DNA from: Candidatus Neomarinimicrobiota bacterium
Lineage (GTDB): Bacteria; Fidelibacterota; UBA2242; B5-G15
Assembly (NCBI GenBank): GCA_017656425.1
Contig: JACDNV010000003.1
Span: forward strand, 124,001-188,000
Direction: 5' to 3'
DNA length: 64,000 nucleotides
The notes below the pieces were generated by a model that saw only the letters and a program-made list of their open reading frames with translations, ran no database searches and was not told the origin of the DNA. Position numbers and translations under genes: made by a program. This document shows, piece after piece, positions 63,736 through 64,000 of the stretch (the first letter of the stretch is position 1; the number at the start of each line of letters is the position of its first letter).

Positions 63736-64000
63736 ATGAACATTTCAAGCTCACTACAAGATTACCTAAAATTTATATATGAAATATCTCAACAAAAAAA
63801 ATATGCACGGATTAAAGACATAGCTCGACTGAAAAAGGTTAGTATGCCCTCTGCAACCGAAGCTATGAGAAAACTATCAAAACTCGGACTGATACAATAC
63901 CATGCCTATGAATTTATTCAACTCACAGAAAAGGGTGAAAACATGGCTCATTACATGTTTAGTCTTCAAAATTTTCTGGTGAAATTTTTAAAAGAAATCT
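63736..64000 (+). CDS. DtxR/MntR-family metal-dependent transcriptional regulator, N-terminal part
   Basis: First 88 residues; the rest lies beyond the right edge. MNISSSLQDYLKFIYEIS, then RIKDIARLKKVSMPSATEAMRKLSKLGLIQY and IQLTEKGENMA form the winged helix-turn-helix of DtxR/MntR proteins. The metal-binding dimerisation domain is not visible, so iron versus manganese cannot be decided. SD GAGGG sits 7 bases before the ATG. Confidence 0.85.
   Translation, partial: MNISSSLQDYLKFIYEISQQKKYARIKDIARLKKVSMPSATEAMRKLSKLGLIQYHAYEFIQLTEKGENMAHYMFSLQNFLVKFLKEI

Overview
The window is one continuous flagellar and chemotaxis locus (about 59.5 kb, all on the minus strand) followed by a short plus-strand segment. 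The organism is a motile diderm: it encodes P-ring and L-ring proteins (FlgI, FlgH), MotAB, and a plus-strand outer-membrane barrel. The DNA is A+T rich. Several exported proteins have a Gln at the predicted signal-peptidase junction (FlgI, FliP, FlgH and the 53013-53576 protein), a habit of the FCB group, and the barrel resembles proteins I associate with that group. I therefore lean towards an FCB-type lineage, but the phylum cannot be fixed from this window. No tRNA, rRNA, insertion sequence or CRISPR array was seen.

Read along the minus strand (high to low coordinates) there appear to be five transcription units. (5) 59574-40678: chemotaxis (cheA, cheW, two chemoreceptors, cheR, cheD, two HDOD genes, two cheY, cheX, cheB, a CheZ-like gene) ending in a fapA-like gene and two receiver-type genes. 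(4) 40586-39207: an NtrC-type sigma-54 activator. (3) 39062-25300: flgBC, fliEFGHIJ, a motE-like gene, fliK, flgD, flgE, motAB. (2) 25028-10719: fliL, fliM, fliY/N, fliOPQR, flhBAFG, fliA, a possible flgM, small unknown genes, a PAS kinase and a GAF-DHp protein. (1) 10496 to the left edge: flgFGAHIJ, flgN, flgKL, fliW, csrA, a TPR-glycosyltransferase fusion and asnB. Flagellin, cap and fliS genes are not in the window.

Several regulatory layers are visible. A sigma-54 promoter precedes flgF and fits the NtrC-type activator. A near-perfect sigma-28 promoter lies inside flgL, ahead of fliW-csrA. The csrA start sits in a canonical ANGGAN CsrA-type hairpin, and the next gene has its Shine-Dalgarno locked in a 10-bp hairpin. 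A 13-bp inverted repeat (GGAAA-N4-T-N-CC) occurs once or twice at all five operon junctions and is the best candidate for an undescribed motility operator.

Other oddities are two histidine-kinase-like proteins that stop after the phospho-acceptor helix domain, an FlhB with NPVF in place of NPTH, a GAFTNA instead of GAFTGA loop in the sigma-54 activator, three candidate CheY-P phosphatases, and a 567-bp perfect repeat shared by the two chemoreceptors.

On the plus strand (59844-63276) a hybrid histidine kinase is followed by an outer-membrane barrel and an RMDN-like TPR protein. After 459 bases without a gene, the window ends in the start of a DtxR/MntR-type regulator with its own promoter and operator.
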